Part shown: one piece after another, positions 61,301 to 64,000 of the stretch | Layout of the letters: every line of letters starts with the position of its first letter | How positions within the stretch are numbered: position 1 is the stretch's first letter | NCBI GenBank assembly: GCA_020137815.1 | Contig: CM035354.1 | Location: 3,569,342-3,633,341, forward strand | Direction: 5' to 3' | Length of the DNA stretch: 64,000 nt | Source: Hormiphora californensis | Taxonomy: Eukaryota; Ctenophora; Tentaculata; Cydippida; Pleurobrachiidae | Program-made: the position numbers and the translations under genes | Notes under the pieces: generated by a model | The model's input: the letters and a program-made list of their open reading frames with translations, nothing else | Databases searched by the model: none | Told to the model about the DNA's origin: nothing

Positions 61301-64000
61301 GCAGCTCCAGACACGATGACGGAAGCTCCACTGGGCAGAGCAACGCTGTAAGAACCACTGGCAGAGATCATGACTCCGTTGAACATGAATCCACCAGCTC
61401 CAGCGCCACCGGCACCTCCAAGACCTCCGGCACCTCCAAGACCGCCAGCACCTCCGGCACCAGCGCCGCCAAAGCCTCCAGCACCTCCGAGACCTCCAGC
61501 ACCGCCGAAACCGGCACCAGCACCTCCAAGACCGGCACCAGCACCTCCAGCATAGATGTCAATGTCAACACTGGGTCCACGACCAGCAGATCCGGGACCG
61601 TAGGCTCCGGCACCAGCTCCAGGACCGTAGGGAGAAGCAAGACCTCCAGCTCCAGGGCTACCAGCACCTCCAGCAGAAGAAACGCTGAAGACAACATGGA
61701 CAGATCCTCCGTAGGAAACGAGAACACTTCCAGGGTTGCTGGGGTTGGGAGAGATAGCAGCTCCAGACACGATGACGGAAGCTCCACTGGGCAGAGCAAC
61801 GCTGTAAGATCCACTGGCAGAGATCATGACTCCGTTGAACATGAATCCACCAGCTCCAGCGCCACCGGCACCTCCAGCACCAGCGCCGCCAAGGCCTCCA
61901 GCACCTCCAGCATAGATGTCAATATCGATGGCAGGTCCACGGCCAGCAGATCCTGGTCCGTATCCTCCAGCACCTCCAAGACCGGCACCAGCACCTCCGA
62001 AACCAGCACCAGCGCCTCCGAGACCACCAGCACCTCCAAGACCAGCGCCTCCGAGACCAGCGCCTCCGAGACCACCAGCACCGCCAGCACCTCCAGCAGA
62101 AGAAACGCTGAAGACAACATGGACAGATCCTCCGTAGGAAACGAGAACACTTCCGGGGTTGCTTGGGTTGGGAGAGATAGCAGCTCCAGACACGATGACG
62201 GAAGCTCCACTGGGCAGAGCAACGCTGTAAGAACCACTGGCAGAGATCATGACTCCGTTGAACATGAATCCACCAGCTCCAGCGCCACCGGCACCTCCAA
62301 GACCTCCGGCACCTCCAAGACCGCCAGCACCTCCGGCACCAGCGCCGCCAAAGCCTCCAGCACCTCCGAGACCTCCAGCACCGCCGAAACCGGCACCAGC
62401 ACCTCCAAGACCGGCACCAGCACCTCCAGCATAGATGTCAATGTCAACACTGGGTCCACGACCAGCAGATCCGGGACCGTAGGCTCCGGCACCAGCTCCA
62501 GGACCGTAGGGAGAAGCAAGACCTCCAGCTCCAGGGCTACCAGCACCTCCAGCAGAAGAAACGCTGAAGACAACATGGACAGATCCTCCGTAGGAAACGA
62601 GAACACTTCCAGGGTTGCTGGGGTTGGGAGAGATAGCAGCTCCAGACACGATGACGGAAGCTCCACTGGGCAGAGCAACGCTGTAAGATCCACTGGCAGA
62701 GATCATGACTCCGTTGAACATGAATCCACCAGCTCCAGCGCCACCGGCACCTCCAGCACCAGCGCCGCCACGGCCTCCAGCACCTCCAGCACCTCCAGCA
62801 TAGATGTCAATATCGATGGCAGGTCCACGGCCAGCAGATCCTGGTCCGTATCCTCCAGCACCTCCAAGACCGGCACCAGCACCTCCGAAACCAGCACCAG
62901 CGCCTCCGAGACCACCAGCACCTCCAAGACCAGCGCCTCCGAGACCAGCGCCTCCGAGACCACCAGCACCGCCAGCACCTCCAGCAGAAGAAACGCTGAA
63001 GACAACATGGACAGATCCTCCGTAGGAAACGAGAACACTTCCGGGGTTGCTTGGGTTGGGAGAGATAGCAGCTCCAGACACGATGACGGAAGCTCCACTG
63101 GGCAGAGCAACGCTGTAAGAACCACTGGCAGAGATCATGACTCCGTTGAACATGAATCCACCAGCTCCAGCGCCACCGGCACCTCCAAGACCTCCGGCAC
63201 CTCCAAGACCGCCAGCACCTCCGGCACCAGCGCCGCCAAAGCCTCCAGCACCTCCGAGACCTCCAGCACCGCCGAAACCGGCACCAGCACCTCCAAGACC
63301 GGCACCAGCACCTCCAGCATAGATGTCAATGTCAACACTGGGTCCACGACCAGCAGATCCGGGACCGTAGGCTCCGGCACCAGCTCCAGGACCGTAGGGA
63401 GAAGCAAGACCTCCAGCTCCAGGGCTACCAGCACCTCCAGCAGAAGAAACGCTGAAGACAACATGGACAGATCCTCCGTAGGAAACGAGAACACTTCCAG
63501 GGTTGCTGGGGTTGGGAGAGATAGCAGCTCCAGACACGATGACGGAAGCTCCACTGGGCAGAGCAACGCTGTAAGATCCACTGGCAGAGATCATGACTCC
63601 GTTGAACATGAATCCACCAGCTCCAGCGCCACCGGCACCTCCAGCACCAGCGCCGCCACGGCCTCCAGCACCTCCAGCACCTCCAGCATAGATGTCAATA
63701 TCGATGGCAGGTCCACGGCCAGCAGATCCTGGTCCGTATCCTCCAGCACCTCCAAGACCGGCACCAGCACCTCCGAAACCAGCACCAGCGCCTCCGAGAC
63801 CACCAGCACCTCCAAGACCAGCGCCTCCGAGACCAGCGCCTCCGAGACCACCAGCACCGCCAGCACCTCCAGCAGAAGAAACGCTGAAGACAACATGGAC
63901 AGATCCTCCGTAGGAAACGAGAACACTTCCGGGGTTGCTTGGGTTGGGAGAGATAGCAGCTCCAGACACGATGACGGAAGCTCCACTGGGCAGAGCAACG
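58313..64000 (-). CDS. Silk-like/collagen-like structural protein (N-terminus beyond window)
   Basis: Minus strand, open at the right edge. Exons: 64000-59473 (large), 59329-59225, 59012-58932 and 58432-58313 (stop), all phase 0; the third exon's acceptor is less sure. Over 1500 residues are visible. Nine copies of a beta-like module of about 60 residues ([18 protein letters not shown] to [15 protein letters not shown]) alternate with Gly/Ala blocks and a DIDIYAGG motif. Next come two Gly-X-Y tracts (about 17 and 29 triplets) of GPY, GPS and GPA, with proline only at X. An acidic serine cluster ([16 protein letters not shown]) follows, then a non-repetitive C-terminal domain rich in basic and hydrophobic residues across four exons. 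It reads as an extracellular fibre or mineral-matrix protein (inference). Modules form a higher-order DNA repeat of 879-888 bp with near identity, so copy number is unstable and may be misassembled. Confidence 0.8.
58441..58773 (-). repeat. 17-bp minisatellite at intron 3' end
   Basis: About 19 units of AGTTAGAGAGGAAGGGG (plus strand). On the coding minus strand each unit reads CCCCTTCCTCTCTAACT, a pyrimidine tract with a CTAAC branch-point-like core. It ends at the acceptor CTTCTCTGCAG before the last exon at 58432. Confidence 0.92.
60361..64000 (-). repeat. 879-888 bp higher-order coding repeat
   Basis: Two alternating module types (one with [11 protein letters not shown], one with [13 protein letters not shown]) make a period of 879 or 888 bp. 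Equivalent points fall at 60945, 61824, 62703 and 63591, and at 61368, 62247 and 63135. The DNA is almost identical between copies. Confidence 0.93.

Noticed and set aside
59619-63998. Many long open frames on both strands overlapping the silk-like gene (Leu/Val-rich and Pro/Ala-rich)
   Set aside because: They are alternative-frame readings of the Gly/Ala/Pro repeats. Only the minus frame with glycine modules has matching splice sites and downstream exons.

Overview
The window looks like nuclear DNA of an animal. Genes are split by many short GT-AG introns, several mostly 50-500 bp. The proteins include EGF repeats, an ALK/LTK-type glycine-rich domain, WD40 propellers, ZPR1, the mitochondrial elongation factor GUF1 and the P-body scaffold EDC4. 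Compact genes, very many (GA)n/(TC)n tracts and numerous small DNA transposons suggest a non-bilaterian animal such as a sponge or cnidarian. That placement is inference; nothing in the sequence fixes the species.

Layout. 0.5-4.8 kb (+): secreted-type protein with a coiled coil, eight EGF repeats and an ALK-type glycine-rich domain, without a kinase. 4.8-23.1 kb: gene-poor, rich in purine/pyrimidine microsatellites, with an assembly gap (14685-14784), a Ser/Thr-rich minus-strand gene (9.5-10.8 kb) and a possible small minus-strand gene (15.7-16.35 kb). 23.2-29.1 kb (+): tight head-to-tail cluster of a WD40 gene, ZPR1 (two frameshifts) and GUF1. 28.7-34.05 kb: the GUF1 terminal exon is present twice, flanking a non-LTR retrotransposon and a long inverted-repeat element. 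34.3-40.3 kb (+): three-TM protein with a C-terminal PPTY motif. 40.9-48.1 kb (+): a 20-exon gene whose translation matches EDC4/Ge-1 at both ends and carries an extended Tudor domain in the middle. 49.0-52.7 kb (+): cysteine-rich type I membrane protein. 52.7-58.3 kb: nested palindromic transposons. 58.3-64.0 kb (-): large silk-like and collagen-like structural protein, running off the right edge.

Three themes stand out. First, the EDC4-Tudor architecture: every intron phase is compatible from the WD40-like part through Tudor to the C-terminal helical part, giving a predicted 1336-residue protein. Second, several genes carry tandem repeats that copy an exon-intron boundary, multiplying 5' or 3' splice sites. 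Third, at least two MITE families have clean 8-bp target duplications, one with an empty site visible in a duplicated segment; several palindromic TA- or TTAA-flanked elements sit in introns and intergenic DNA.

Exon coordinates were built by hand from splice consensus and reading frame. No alignment or transcript evidence was available, so family names rest on remembered motifs.
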